Shown here: positions 26,098 to 34,101 of the stretch, one piece after another | How the letters are laid out: every line of letters starts with the position of its first letter | How positions within the stretch are numbered: position 1 is the first letter of the stretch | Assembly (NCBI RefSeq): GCF_004362045.1 | Contig: NZ_SNWX01000002.1 | Span: 62,001-126,000, forward strand | From: Halanaerobium saccharolyticum | Lineage (GTDB): Bacteria; Bacillota; Halanaerobiia; Halanaerobiales; Halanaerobiaceae | Reading direction: 5' to 3' | DNA: 64,000 bases | The notes under the pieces: model-generated | What the model was told of the DNA's origin: nothing | What the model saw: the letters and a program-made list of their open reading frames with translations, nothing else | Databases searched by the model: none | Position numbers and translations under genes: made by a program

Positions 26098-26233
26098 TTA
26101 TATAGCTGGCACTGCTGCCGGCAGCTGTCTATTTTCAATGCAGAAAAGGAGACAGTAAATTTTAATAGGTAAAGATTATTTGATTTAATTTCTTTTTGGA
26201 AACATTAAAATGGAATCGAAAGGAGGTTTGAAA

Positions 26234-26368
26234 ATGGCTAAAAAACAAAAATGTGAGGTTTATTCTCGTGTTGTTGGTTACCTGTCACCAGTTTCGGAAT
26301 GGAATAAAGGAAAAAAAGAAGAATTTAAAGACCGCAAGACTTTTAAATACAAAAAAAACAACACTTAA
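26234..26368 (+). CDS. Stand-alone glycyl-radical domain of class III ribonucleotide reductase (split NrdD)
   Basis: The 44-residue protein starts MAKKQKCEVYSRVVGYLSPV and continues with EWNKGKKEEFKDRKTF. This is the pattern of the NrdD C terminus, with the radical Gly at residue 15 and a Cys at residue 7. Its own AGGAGG lies 7 bases upstream of the ATG. It completes the truncated NrdD encoded upstream, in the order nrdD-nrdG-mini-nrdD, and is followed by a strong terminator. A parallel is YfiD/GrcA, a separate glycyl-radical domain that repairs pyruvate formate-lyase. Function in trans is inferred; a pseudogene is unlikely given the intact SD and frame. Confidence 0.9.
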   Translation: MAKKQKCEVYSRVVGYLSPVSEWNKGKKEEFKDRKTFKYKKNNT

Positions 26369-26419
26369 TTAAAGATTATAAACTACAAATTTTTTTGATT
26401 ATAACTATTGACTATTACT

Positions 26420-26457
26420 AAGGAACTATCATAATGATAGTTCCTTTATTTTTTTCC
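26420..26457 (+). terminator. Terminator of the nrd operon
   Basis: AAGGAACTATCAT pairs with ATGATAGTTCCTT with almost no loop, followed by TTATTTTTTT. It closes the nrdD-nrdG-small gene unit. Confidence 0.92.
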
Positions 26458-26569
26458 TAATTTGCAGGAACTTGTAAATAAAGAGAGAAATCAATTAAGT
26501 GTAGGTAATTTTTTAAATACTGAAATAATTTTTAAAAGATAAAGACTATTTGGTGGAAGGGTGTAAAAA

Positions 26570-29104
26570 TTGCAGGTAGAAACAATACAAAGTCAGAGTC
26601 TACATGAACTAATTAATTTTTTTAAAACAGTTAAAGATTCACCTGCTCAGGTTGTACAGGTTTTTTCAGCTAAATCTGAATCGGTGAATAAAAGGATAAT
26701 ATCTGCTTTTAATCGCTATTTACCCCTATCCACTTTAATTGGGGTTAGTGCAGAAGAAGTAATTTTTGAAAATGAAGTAAATGTAAAAACTATAACTGCA
26801 GTGGCTCTTCTTTTTGAAAAAAGCAGTTTTAAACTGCTGAAAAGTGAGTTGAGCAGTCGGGAAAACGCAAAAAAAATAATGAAAGAAATAGAAAGTGATA
26901 CTAAAGCAATAATAATTTTTTCTGATAATCAATATAATAATGGTGATAATCTGGTTGAAGAACTGAACAAATATAATTCTGAATTTTTAATTGCTGGTGG
27001 GCAGGCAGTAACTGCAGAAGGAAGTGATTCAGGCTATGTATTTGATAAAGGTGGAATAATAAAAAAGGGTAGTCTGGCTCTGATTCTTAATGGCAGCCAG
27101 CTGAAAGCTAAATGGAATTACAGTATGGGCTGGGACAGTATCAGCCGAGAAATGGAAATTACTAAGGTTGAAGATCAGGTCGTTTATGAACTTGATGGTA
27201 GAAATATTTTTCAGGTTTATTCTGAATATCTGGGAGAAGATATTAAAAAGGAGCTGTCATCTTCAGAATTTACTAAATTCCCTTTGGTTTTCAACCACGG
27301 CTTTAAAAATGCGCGTTCTCCTATGAAGTTGGTAGGAAATGGGGTTAAATTTTCAGGTGAATTGAAGGTAGGGGATCGAGTTAAAATTTCTTATGGAAGT
27401 TTAAATAAAATCTTAACTAATTCGATGCGTCTGCAGAAAAATCTTGATTTTCACCCTGAGTTTTCATTTATTTATTCTTGTTCCGGGAGAAGTAAGCATT
27501 TAAAATATCTAAATTCCAATTTAAGTGAAGAAATTAAAGTTATTCCTTCTCGCAAGGCAGGTTTTTGTACTCATGGAGAATATGGAATTATAGATAATCG
27601 ATTTGAATATTTAAATATTACAACTACTGTTCTGTATTTAAGCGAAAAGAATGAGGTTGTACATCAGAAAATAGAATTTGATACAGAAAAACCAGATGTA
27701 AAAACTGAGCATCTTTTTTACTTATCCAAAAAAGTAGTTTCTGAGCTGGAAATGATCAATGATAAAATGAGGAAAGCCAATCAGGCAACTGGTAATCATA
27801 AGGTGGAGGAAACTGCTGCCATCCTTTTTAAGATGATTTTTGAGGAGCAGAATTATACCGGAGGAATAATAATTCAGGAGGCTGAAAATTTAAACAAAAT
27901 TTATCTTGATGATAATCTGGGAGCAAAAGCCTATGATGTATTTAAAGAATTCTGGCAGCAGCGGCCGACAAAGATCAGCAGCAGGAAAAATATTCTGGGT
28001 TTTAAAAATGCATTTTTAATTCCTCTGGCTGAAGAAGTAGAAGCTTTAATGGTGATTTTGAGCAATGAAGTGGATCTCTATGATATTAAGAAAAATCATC
28101 TTTTTATAGAGCAGATTCCAAATTATCTAAAAAAAGCCATTTTATATGAGAGTCTGGAACGAAACTTAGCCAGCCTCTCAACTCTGGAGCAGACTTCCGA
28201 CTTCCTTTATTCAACTCTGGATTTAGATCTGCTTTATGAGCGGATACTTGATATAATTGTTGGCACAATGGGGATGTCAGCTGCAGTAATTTTTAAACAG
28301 GAAGATAATAAGCTAAAGATGATGAAAAATATAAATGTAGAAGCAGAGAGTGAATTATATTATTACTTAAAAGGTCACTATAAAGATATTGCGGCTTCAG
28401 AACAAATATTGATAGAAAATGAGATTAATGTTTTTGAAAATATTGAGACTTTAATTGCAATTCCCATTAATTTAAATGATTACCAGGGAATTCTCTATGC
28501 AATGCAGTCCAAGTATCAGCAGTTAATTAATGAAAATCAGAAGAAGTTTATCAGGACTCTGGCCAATCAGATTCGGGTCAGTATTCGAAATGCACTAAAT
28601 CATCATAAGGTAAAAAGACTATCGGTTACTGACGGTCTGACCAATCTTTATAATCATTCCTATTTTCATAACCAGCTGCAGCAAAAAGATGGAGAAAAAT
28701 ATTCAGTTGCCATAATGGATATTGATAACTTTAAAGATTTTAATGATCAGTACGGCCACCAGGCAGGAGATCAGGTTTTAAGAGAATTATCAAAAGTTTT
28801 ACAGTCAGAAATTAGAGAAAACGACATTGTGGCTCGCTATGGCGGGGAAGAATTTGTAATTTATTTTAAGGTAGTTGATCAGAATATTTTATCCAGAGTA
28901 ATCAGCCGTTTAATGAATAAAATACGAAATTTGGAAGTTAATTTTGAAGGTGAAAAATTAAAAATAACTGTTTCGATAGGAGTGGCGGTTAATCAGGAAG
29001 GAAAACATTCTGCTGAGAGGTTAATTAAACAGGCAGATACGGCCCTTTATATTGCCAAAGGTGCAGGCAGAGATATGGTTAAATTTTATAGAAACCTGGA
29101 TTGA
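26570..29104 (+). CDS. FIST-GAF-GGDEF protein, probable diguanylate cyclase
   Basis: The 844-residue cytosolic protein starts with FIST_N and FIST_C small-ligand sensor domains (about residues 30-375). A linker and a GAF-like domain (about 540-680) follow, then a GGDEF domain (about 685-840). The catalytic motif is RYGGEEF near residue 757, and an RxxD inhibitory site (REND) lies five residues before it, so the enzyme should make c-di-GMP with product inhibition. FIST domains are thought to bind small ligands such as amino acids. The TTG start follows a weak SD (GGAAGGGTG). No membrane segment is visible. Confidence 0.85.
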   Translation: MQVETIQSQSLHELINFFKTVKDSPAQVVQVFSAKSESVNKRIISAFNRYLPLSTLIGVSAEEVIFENEVNVKTITAVALLFEKSSFKLLKSELSSRENAKKIMKEIESDTKAIIIFSDNQYNNGDNLVEELNKYNSEFLIAGGQAVTAEGSDSGYVFDKGGIIKKGSLALILNGSQLKAKWNYSMGWDSISREMEITKVEDQVVYELDGRNIFQVYSEYLGEDIKKELSSSEFTKFPLVFNHGFKNARSPMKLVGNGVKFSGELKVGDRVKISYGSLNKILTNSMRLQKNLDFHPEFSFIYSCSGRSKHLKYLNSNLSEEIKVIPSRKAGFCTHGEYGIIDNRFEYLNITTTVLYLSEKNEVVHQKIEFDTEKPDVKTEHLFYLSKKVVSELEMINDKMRKANQATGNHKVEETAAILFKMIFEEQNYTGGIIIQEAENLNKIYLDDNLGAKAYDVFKEFWQQRPTKISSRKNILGFKNAFLIPLAEEVEALMVILSNEVDLYDIKKNHLFIEQIPNYLKKAILYESLERNLASLSTLEQTSDFLYSTLDLDLLYERILDIIVGTMGMSAAVIFKQEDNKLKMMKNINVEAESELYYYLKGHYKDIAASEQILIENEINVFENIETLIAIPINLNDYQGILYAMQSKYQQLINENQKKFIRTLANQIRVSIRNALNHHKVKRLSVTDGLTNLYNHSYFHNQLQQKDGEKYSVAIMDIDNFKDFNDQYGHQAGDQVLRELSKVLQSEIRENDIVARYGGEEFVIYFKVVDQNILSRVISRLMNKIRNLEVNFEGEKLKITVSIGVAVNQEGKHSAERLIKQADTALYIAKGAGRDMVKFYRNLD

Positions 29105-29143
29105 AATATTTTCAATATAAAATAAATTGTCAGAAACAAACCC

Positions 29144-29172
29144 TTGAAATGGTTTTTTGCTTATGGTATAAT
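29144..29172 (+). promoter_or_regulatory. Promoter of the cold-shock gene
   Basis: TTGAAA (29144-29149) and TATAAT (29167-29172) are spaced by 17 bases, followed by a leader of about 65 bases and the SD AGGGGGAA. Confidence 0.75.
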
Positions 29173-29244
29173 CACTATCGATGGGTGAAGTTTTAACTGA
29201 ACGAACCCCAAATATAGAATTATTCCTAGGGGGAATGAATTAAT

Positions 29245-29448
29245 ATGATTTACACAGGTAAAGTAAAATGGTTTGACGCGAAAAAAGGTTATGGTTTTAT
29301 TGAAAGAGAAGATGGCGATGATGTATTTGTACACTTCTCAGCTATTGAGGACGAAGGTTTCAAGACACTTGAAGACGATCAGGAAGTAGAATTCGAAATC
29401 GTTGAAGGCGACCGCGGTCCACAAGCTGAAAACGTTGTGAAGTTATAG
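29245..29448 (+). CDS. Cold-shock protein, CspA family
   Basis: This 67-residue single cold-shock domain has RNP1 KGYGFIE and RNP2 VFVHFSAI, starting with [20 protein letters not shown]. It binds single-stranded nucleic acid and acts as an RNA chaperone. It has its own promoter and terminator, and codon choice looks like that of a highly expressed gene. Confidence 0.96.
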   Translation: MIYTGKVKWFDAKKGYGFIEREDGDDVFVHFSAIEDEGFKTLEDDQEVEFEIVEGDRGPQAENVVKL

Positions 29449-29478
29449 AGTTTAAAACTGTATAAACTGAGACAACTT

Positions 29479-29510
29479 ACCCCGTCCAGGGTTCTGGGCG
29501 GGGTTTTATT
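29479..29510 (+). terminator. Terminator of the cold-shock gene
   Basis: CCCCGTCCAG pairs with CTGGGCGGGG over a four-base loop and is followed by TTTTATTTTT. Confidence 0.92.
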
Positions 29511-29550
29511 TTTATCTGCATCTTTTACAGCTTTACACCTTCCGTTTATT

Positions 29551-29567
29551 TGTCGAAATTTGTCAAA
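29551..29567 (+). promoter_or_regulatory. Tandem Spo0A-like (0A) boxes
   Basis: TGTCGAA (29551-29557) and TGTCAAA (29561-29567) are direct repeats one helical turn apart and match the Spo0A box TGTCGAA. They lie between the cold-shock terminator and a second terminator-like hairpin at 29588. A similar pair occurs at 43804-43820. Binding is inferred. Confidence 0.45.
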
Positions 29568-29587
29568 ATATATAAAAGAATTTGTTC

Positions 29588-29614
29588 TAAATCTCCTGTA
29601 GAGGGGATTTTTTC
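29588..29614 (+). terminator. Second terminator-like hairpin in the cspA-amylase gap
   Basis: AAATCTCCT pairs with AGGGGATTT (one wobble) over a GTAG loop, then TTTCTTTTT. No gene lies between this and the upstream cspA terminator, so a short RNA from about 29510-29590 may end here. The remaining 150 bases up to the amylase hold only AT-rich sequence and its SD. Confidence 0.6.
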
Positions 29615-29764
29615 TTTTTAGAATTGAAATTAATGTAAAAAAGCTTCAATTTATGATAAAATAAATAACAAGTCAAAGATTAAACTTAAAACTATTAGAC
29701 AATTAGAACATAAATAGAACATAAAATATTTGAGCTAATTATTATTTCTTGAGGAGGATTAACA

Positions 29765-31195
29765 TTGGAGAATCCTGTTATTTTACAGACTTTTTACTGG
29801 GAGATGAATACTGGCAAATATGCAGAAGAATATCCGGAAGAGGCTAATTTATGGCAGCTGCTGGCTAATCAGGCTGAAGAGATTGCGGAGGCAGGTTTTG
29901 ATTTACTCTGGTTTCCTCCAGCAAACAAGGGAGCTGCAGGGGTTGATGATGTTGGTTATGGCACCTATGACCTCTGGGATCTGGGAGAATTTGAGCAAAA
30001 GGGTTCTAAAAGAACAAAATATGGAACAAAAGAAGAACTGCTCAATGCTGTAGAAGAACTGCATAAATGTGATTTAAAATTATTATATGATGCAGTACTG
30101 GACCACCGAATGGGTGCTGATAAAAAAGAAAAAGTTAAGTTAAAGGATTGTTCTGAGGCAGAAGTCTGGACTAAATTTAATTTCCCCGGTCGGAATAACA
30201 AATACAGTTCTTTAAAGTTAGACTGGAATTGTTTTGATGGTACAGACTGGAACGAATTAACTCAAGAAGCAGGTAAACTGCTTTTTAATACAAAAGAATG
30301 GGATGATTCTTTTGCTGATGATTATCTAATGGGGGCCAATCTGGATTATCAAAATCAGGATGTGCGAGCAGATACTATTAACTGGGGTAAATGGATAATT
30401 AATGAGATAGGGTTTGATGGTTTTCGTTTTGATGCCAGCAAACATGTAGCCAATTCTATGATTTATGATTTTATTGAAGAGACGAATCAGTCTTCAGAGA
30501 AAGAATTATTTTATATTGGGGAAGCCTGGATTAATGATGTTGATACTTTAGTTAATTATTTAGAGTCAATAAATCATCCTAAATTACATGTTTTTGATTT
30601 TCCCTTAAGAGAGAGATTTATAGAGCTGATGCATGGTAATTTAGATCTGCGCTGGCTGGGAGAAAAAGGGCTCGTTAACAGAAAAAATTATAAACACCGG
30701 GCTATAACTTTTATTGAAAATCATGATACAGAAAGAGATGAAGCCAGTGAATATCATACAGAAGCTGTGGCCCAACGAAAGCTGCAGGCTTACTGCTATA
30801 TTTTAATGCGCAGGGATGGTGTTCCGAAAGTGTTCTGGAAGGATTATCATCATTTTGGCTTAAAAGAGGTAATTAATAACTTAATTGAGGCCCGCAAAAA
30901 ATTTGCCTATGGGGAAGCTTATGAGAGTGAATCTAATGATCAAAATACTTATTCCTATATTCGCAGTGGTGATCAGGATCATCCCGGCAGTGGACTGGTA
31001 ATGATGATCACTAAACATGAAAATGGAAAAATTATAGAAAAAACGGTTAACTCAGGTAAGGCAGATACAGAGTATTATGACTATACAGGAAATATTGAAG
31101 AAAAAGTTAAAACTGATGGTGAGGCAAATGGGCAATTTAAAGTAAAAGGTACAGCAGAAAAAGGCTATTCTGTCTGGGTACCGGTGGAGTCTTAA
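29765..31195 (+). CDS. Cytoplasmic alpha-amylase, GH13
   Basis: This 476-residue enzyme has no signal peptide and resembles intracellular AmyA/GH13_5 amylases. It begins VILQTFYWEM and includes LLYDAVLDHRMGAD. The catalytic triad regions are visible: GFRFDASKHVA (nucleophile Asp), YIGEAW (acid/base Glu) and FIENHDTE (stabilising Asp). It would split maltodextrins or stored glycogen inside the cell. The start is a TTG after GAGGAGG. It is followed after two bases by the MocA gene, but a functional link is unlikely. Confidence 0.92.
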   Translation: MENPVILQTFYWEMNTGKYAEEYPEEANLWQLLANQAEEIAEAGFDLLWFPPANKGAAGVDDVGYGTYDLWDLGEFEQKGSKRTKYGTKEELLNAVEELHKCDLKLLYDAVLDHRMGADKKEKVKLKDCSEAEVWTKFNFPGRNNKYSSLKLDWNCFDGTDWNELTQEAGKLLFNTKEWDDSFADDYLMGANLDYQNQDVRADTINWGKWIINEIGFDGFRFDASKHVANSMIYDFIEETNQSSEKELFYIGEAWINDVDTLVNYLESINHPKLHVFDFPLRERFIELMHGNLDLRWLGEKGLVNRKNYKHRAITFIENHDTERDEASEYHTEAVAQRKLQAYCYILMRRDGVPKVFWKDYHHFGLKEVINNLIEARKKFAYGEAYESESNDQNTYSYIRSGDQDHPGSGLVMMITKHENGKIIEKTVNSGKADTEYYDYTGNIEEKVKTDGEANGQFKVKGTAEKGYSVWVPVES

Positions 31196-31197
31196 TT

Positions 31198-31827
31198 ATG
31201 CTGACAGCAGTTATCCTGGCAGCTGGAGAAGCGAAAAGAATGGGTCAATTAAAGCAGCTTCTGGACTGGGAAGCAGAGAACACCATACTTGGTAAAACTA
31301 TTGATAATTTGCTGACAGCAGAAATTGTGGATGAGCAGCTGAAGGTTGTAGTTGGTGCTGAAAAGGAAAAAATAAAAAAATATTTGCTGGAAAAATACAG
31401 GTCTGAGTTGAAAAAGGGCATTCTTAAAATTGTGGAAAATGATGATTATCAAAAGGGAATGATGTCTTCAATTAAAAAGGCTCTAACCCAGCTGCCAGCA
31501 GACAATCAATATCTGCTTTTTACCCTGGCTGATAAACCATTTATTGGCCCTGAGATATACAGTGAATTTTATCAAAAATGTTTAGAACTTGAAGCAGAAA
31601 TTTTTCTACCTGAGTACAGGGGACAAAAAGGTCATCCGGTAATCATAAAAAATAAATTTAGAAAAATTATTTTAAAACTTGAAGGTCAAGCTGGACTGCG
31701 TAATTTATTTGAGATAGTGCCAGAAAAAATATATCGTTACCCTTCTGGCTATCAGGAGATTACTGTTGATCTTGATTTTAAAGAGCTATATCAAAAATAT
31801 AGAGATAATAATTTTAAACTAAAATAA
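31198..31827 (+). CDS. MocA-like molybdenum cofactor nucleotidyltransferase
   Basis: This 209-residue NTP-transferase has the N-terminal nucleotide motif LAAGEAKRMGQLKQLL, VVGAEKEKI, the metal-binding FTLADKPF and GHPVI. The family (MocA/YgfJ) transfers CMP or a related nucleotide to molybdopterin for molybdenum hydroxylases. The neighbouring XdhC genes support this role. The hydroxylase subunits themselves are not in the window. Confidence 0.85.
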   Translation: MLTAVILAAGEAKRMGQLKQLLDWEAENTILGKTIDNLLTAEIVDEQLKVVVGAEKEKIKKYLLEKYRSELKKGILKIVENDDYQKGMMSSIKKALTQLPADNQYLLFTLADKPFIGPEIYSEFYQKCLELEAEIFLPEYRGQKGHPVIIKNKFRKIILKLEGQAGLRNLFEIVPEKIYRYPSGYQEITVDLDFKELYQKYRDNNFKLK

Positions 31828-32020
31828 TTGGCATGGACCATAGGAAAACAAATTTTTAAACCGGATAGAGATTGATATTTTCCGGAAAGAAAAATAGTTT
31901 GGCTGGTGGATACAGGAATAATTAGCTTTTGATGCAGGAAAAATATTATTTAATGGAGAAATTAATAATAAAGATAGGCAAAAACAATTCCCTGATTTAG
32001 AACTACCGATCATTATTTAA
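31828..32020 (+). pseudogene. Degenerate coding remnant between mocA and xdhC
   Basis: From 31828 the frame reads AWTIGKQIFKPDRD, then TGA, then YFPERKIVWLVDTGIISF. After a one-base shift it reads DAGKILFNGEINNKDRQKQF, ending with ELPIII and TAA at 32018. This protein-like text, broken by one stop and one frameshift, suggests a decayed gene. I do not recognise the family. A selenocysteine reading of the TGA is conceivable but unsupported. Confidence 0.35.
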
Positions 32021-32064
32021 ATAACTAATGTTTTAAACTTTCGTAATGAAAGGACGTGGCAGAA

Positions 32065-32841
32065 ATGGAAGATTTCTTCAAAAAAGTTTTTGATGAATTA
32101 CAGGGAAATAAAAAAATACTGACAGCGGTTTTAACAGATATTGATAGTGAAGAAATATCACAAAATTTGCTGGGAGAGATGTTTTTATTTGATGAGGAAG
32201 GAATAATTGAATTTTCTTCTGATCAGCTGGAAACTGAACTGGAGAAGTTCTTTTTAAATGCAGATTTGAAAAATCAGATCCTGGCGCTTAGTGAAAAAAA
32301 GAATAAAGACTCTCAGCTGAAAGAAATCAATTTAGATCCGGATAATAAACTGGAGGTTTTTCTGGAGCCGGTAGTTGATCAGCCGCACTTAACAGTATTT
32401 GGTGCCGGCCATATTGCTGAACCGCTGGTTAAAATTTGCAGTCTTCTGGATTTTACAATTACAGTGGTCGATGATCGGGAAGAATTTTTAAATTATGATA
32501 AATTTCCAACAGCTGATCAGCTGCTGCTTTTAGATTATACTGATTATTTTGCCAGTGCTAAAATTAAAGAAAACGATTATTTAGTGATTATTACCAGGGG
32601 ACATCAGCATGATTATCAGGTTTTAAAAAATGTTATTAATTCTGAAGCAGCTTATCTGGGTATGATTGGCAGTTCTCGCAAGATCAAAACGGTTTATAAT
32701 CAACTGCGAGATGATGGAATAACTGAGGAAAAACTGGAAGCAGTTCATGCTCCAATAGGACTGGATATCGGCAGTGAAACACCAGCAGAGATAGCTGTGG
32801 CGATTGCGGCAGAGATCATTGCCGTCAGGAGGGATAAGTAG
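32065..32841 (+). CDS. xdhC: XdhC/CoxI-family molybdenum hydroxylase maturation factor
   Basis: The protein has about 258 residues. Its N-terminal part is a weak XdhC/CoxI domain. The C-terminal part is an NAD-binding-like Rossmann domain with VFGAGHIAEPL, then VVDDREEFLN, ITRGHQHDYQVL, YLGMIGSSRK and HAPIGLDIGSETPAEIAVAI, all typical of XdhC. XdhC binds and inserts sulfurated molybdenum cofactor into hydroxylases. I chose ATG 32065 over GTG 32056 because the AAAGGA SD is better spaced. The stop overlaps the next start by one base. Confidence 0.88.
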   Translation: MEDFFKKVFDELQGNKKILTAVLTDIDSEEISQNLLGEMFLFDEEGIIEFSSDQLETELEKFFLNADLKNQILALSEKKNKDSQLKEINLDPDNKLEVFLEPVVDQPHLTVFGAGHIAEPLVKICSLLDFTITVVDDREEFLNYDKFPTADQLLLLDYTDYFASAKIKENDYLVIITRGHQHDYQVLKNVINSEAAYLGMIGSSRKIKTVYNQLRDDGITEEKLEAVHAPIGLDIGSETPAEIAVAIAAEIIAVRRDK

Positions 32842-33155
32842 TGAAGAAAGAAATTCTAAAAAAAATTATTGAACTAAAAAAAGAAAATCTTAAACTGGCC
32901 AGAGCCTTTATAATCCAGGCTAAGAGTTCTTCTCCCCGTAATACTGGAACTGAAATGATAATTAGCGAAGAGGGGGAAACTTTCGGCAGTATTGGTGGAG
33001 ATCAGGACGAAAAAAAGGTGATAGAAAAAGCTATGGATTTAATAGAAAAGGGTAAATCCGAAAAGTTGAAACTGACTTTAACTCGTAAAGAAGCAGCAGA
33101 AATCGGATGGGTCTGTGGTGGTCAGATAGATATTTTCATTCAGACAATTTACTAA
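32841..33155 (+). CDS. Short XdhC/CoxI N-terminal-domain protein
   Basis: The 104-residue protein consists only of the XdhC_CoxI domain: ARAFIIQAKSSSPRNTGTEM, EEGETFGSIGGDQDEKKVIE, and the C-terminal WVCGGQIDIFIQ with the conserved Cys. The usual GGG of GSIGGG is GGD here. It overlaps the upstream xdhC gene by one base. Together the two genes give a full XdhC-like set in which this domain acts as a separate subunit, as in some selenium-dependent hydroxylase clusters. Confidence 0.8.
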   Translation: MKKEILKKIIELKKENLKLARAFIIQAKSSSPRNTGTEMIISEEGETFGSIGGDQDEKKVIEKAMDLIEKGKSEKLKLTLTRKEAAEIGWVCGGQIDIFIQTIY

Positions 33156-33291
33156 TTAGTTTCAAACTGTTAGAAAACTCAAAGTTGACAATATTACTAA
33201 AGATTGATATAATTTTTCATATAAAATGTCCATCTAAAAATTTAAACAGAAGTGGATATTCAAAAAATATAAATTTGGATGGAGGAAAAAT

Positions 33292-34056
33292 ATGTACCCA
33301 AAAATTTTAATTATATCTTTTAAAATTCCCACAGAAAAAATGGGAGAACAGTATGAACTTGAGGGAGTAGACTTTTCTCTGGTAACTCAGGATTATTCAG
33401 AATCATTGAGTATGGCAGGTGCTATACCTTTGATTATGCCCTATCTTGAGTCAAGAAGAGAAGATGATCAATATATTAAGGAGTTTCTGGCTGAAGCTGA
33501 TGGTGTTGTTTTACCTGGAGGCAGTGATATTGATCCTGCTTTATATAATTCTTATCCGCAAAAGTATCTGGGGAATATTTCGCCTGAGCGTGATCGCTGG
33601 GAGCTTAAAATTCTGCAGATGGCAATGGAAATGAAAAAACCTATTCTCGGGATTTGCCGGGGTTTTCAGCTGATAAATATTCATTATGGTGGTTCTTTAA
33701 AGGTTGATGTTTGTGGAAACAATGCTGACAGTAAAATACCGCATATGGCTCTAATGGTTCCCAAGTATTATAAAACTCACCAGGTTGATATACAGGAAAA
33801 TACCCGCCTGGCTAAAATTTTCGCTGGTGATGAAGTTGCGGTAAATTCCTATCACCATCAGGCAGTTGATAAAGTTGGTGAAGGGTTAAAAGTATCGGCG
33901 GTGGCTCCGGATGGTTTTGTAGAAGGAGTTGAAGATCCTGATTACCCTTATTTAGTCGGGGTACAGTGGCATCCAGAGATGATGGCAGCTAAAGATCCAA
34001 TTCAGTTAAAATTATTTAAAGATTTTGTGGAATTTGTTGAGCAGGCTAAAAAATAA
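33292..34056 (+). CDS. Class-I glutamine amidotransferase-like hydrolase (peptidase C26, PuuD-type)
   Basis: This 254-residue cytosolic enzyme has the C26 pattern ADGVVLPGGSDIDP, the nucleophile Cys in LGICRGFQLIN, and the His-Glu pair in VQWHPEMM. PuuD-type members hydrolyse gamma-glutamyl-GABA and related gamma-glutamyl amides. The peptide-binding protein gene starts 46 bases downstream, so gamma-glutamyl peptides or amines are a reasonable but unproven substrate class. Confidence 0.88.
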   Translation: MYPKILIISFKIPTEKMGEQYELEGVDFSLVTQDYSESLSMAGAIPLIMPYLESRREDDQYIKEFLAEADGVVLPGGSDIDPALYNSYPQKYLGNISPERDRWELKILQMAMEMKKPILGICRGFQLINIHYGGSLKVDVCGNNADSKIPHMALMVPKYYKTHQVDIQENTRLAKIFAGDEVAVNSYHHQAVDKVGEGLKVSAVAPDGFVEGVEDPDYPYLVGVQWHPEMMAAKDPIQLKLFKDFVEFVEQAKK

Positions 34057-34101
34057 GCAAGTAATATTATAAGTATTAGTATGATACGAGGAGGAAGTAG
34101 A

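Noticed and set aside
32056-32064. GTG start of xdhC
   Set aside because: Only one base separates it from the AAAGGA SD; ATG 32065 has proper spacing.
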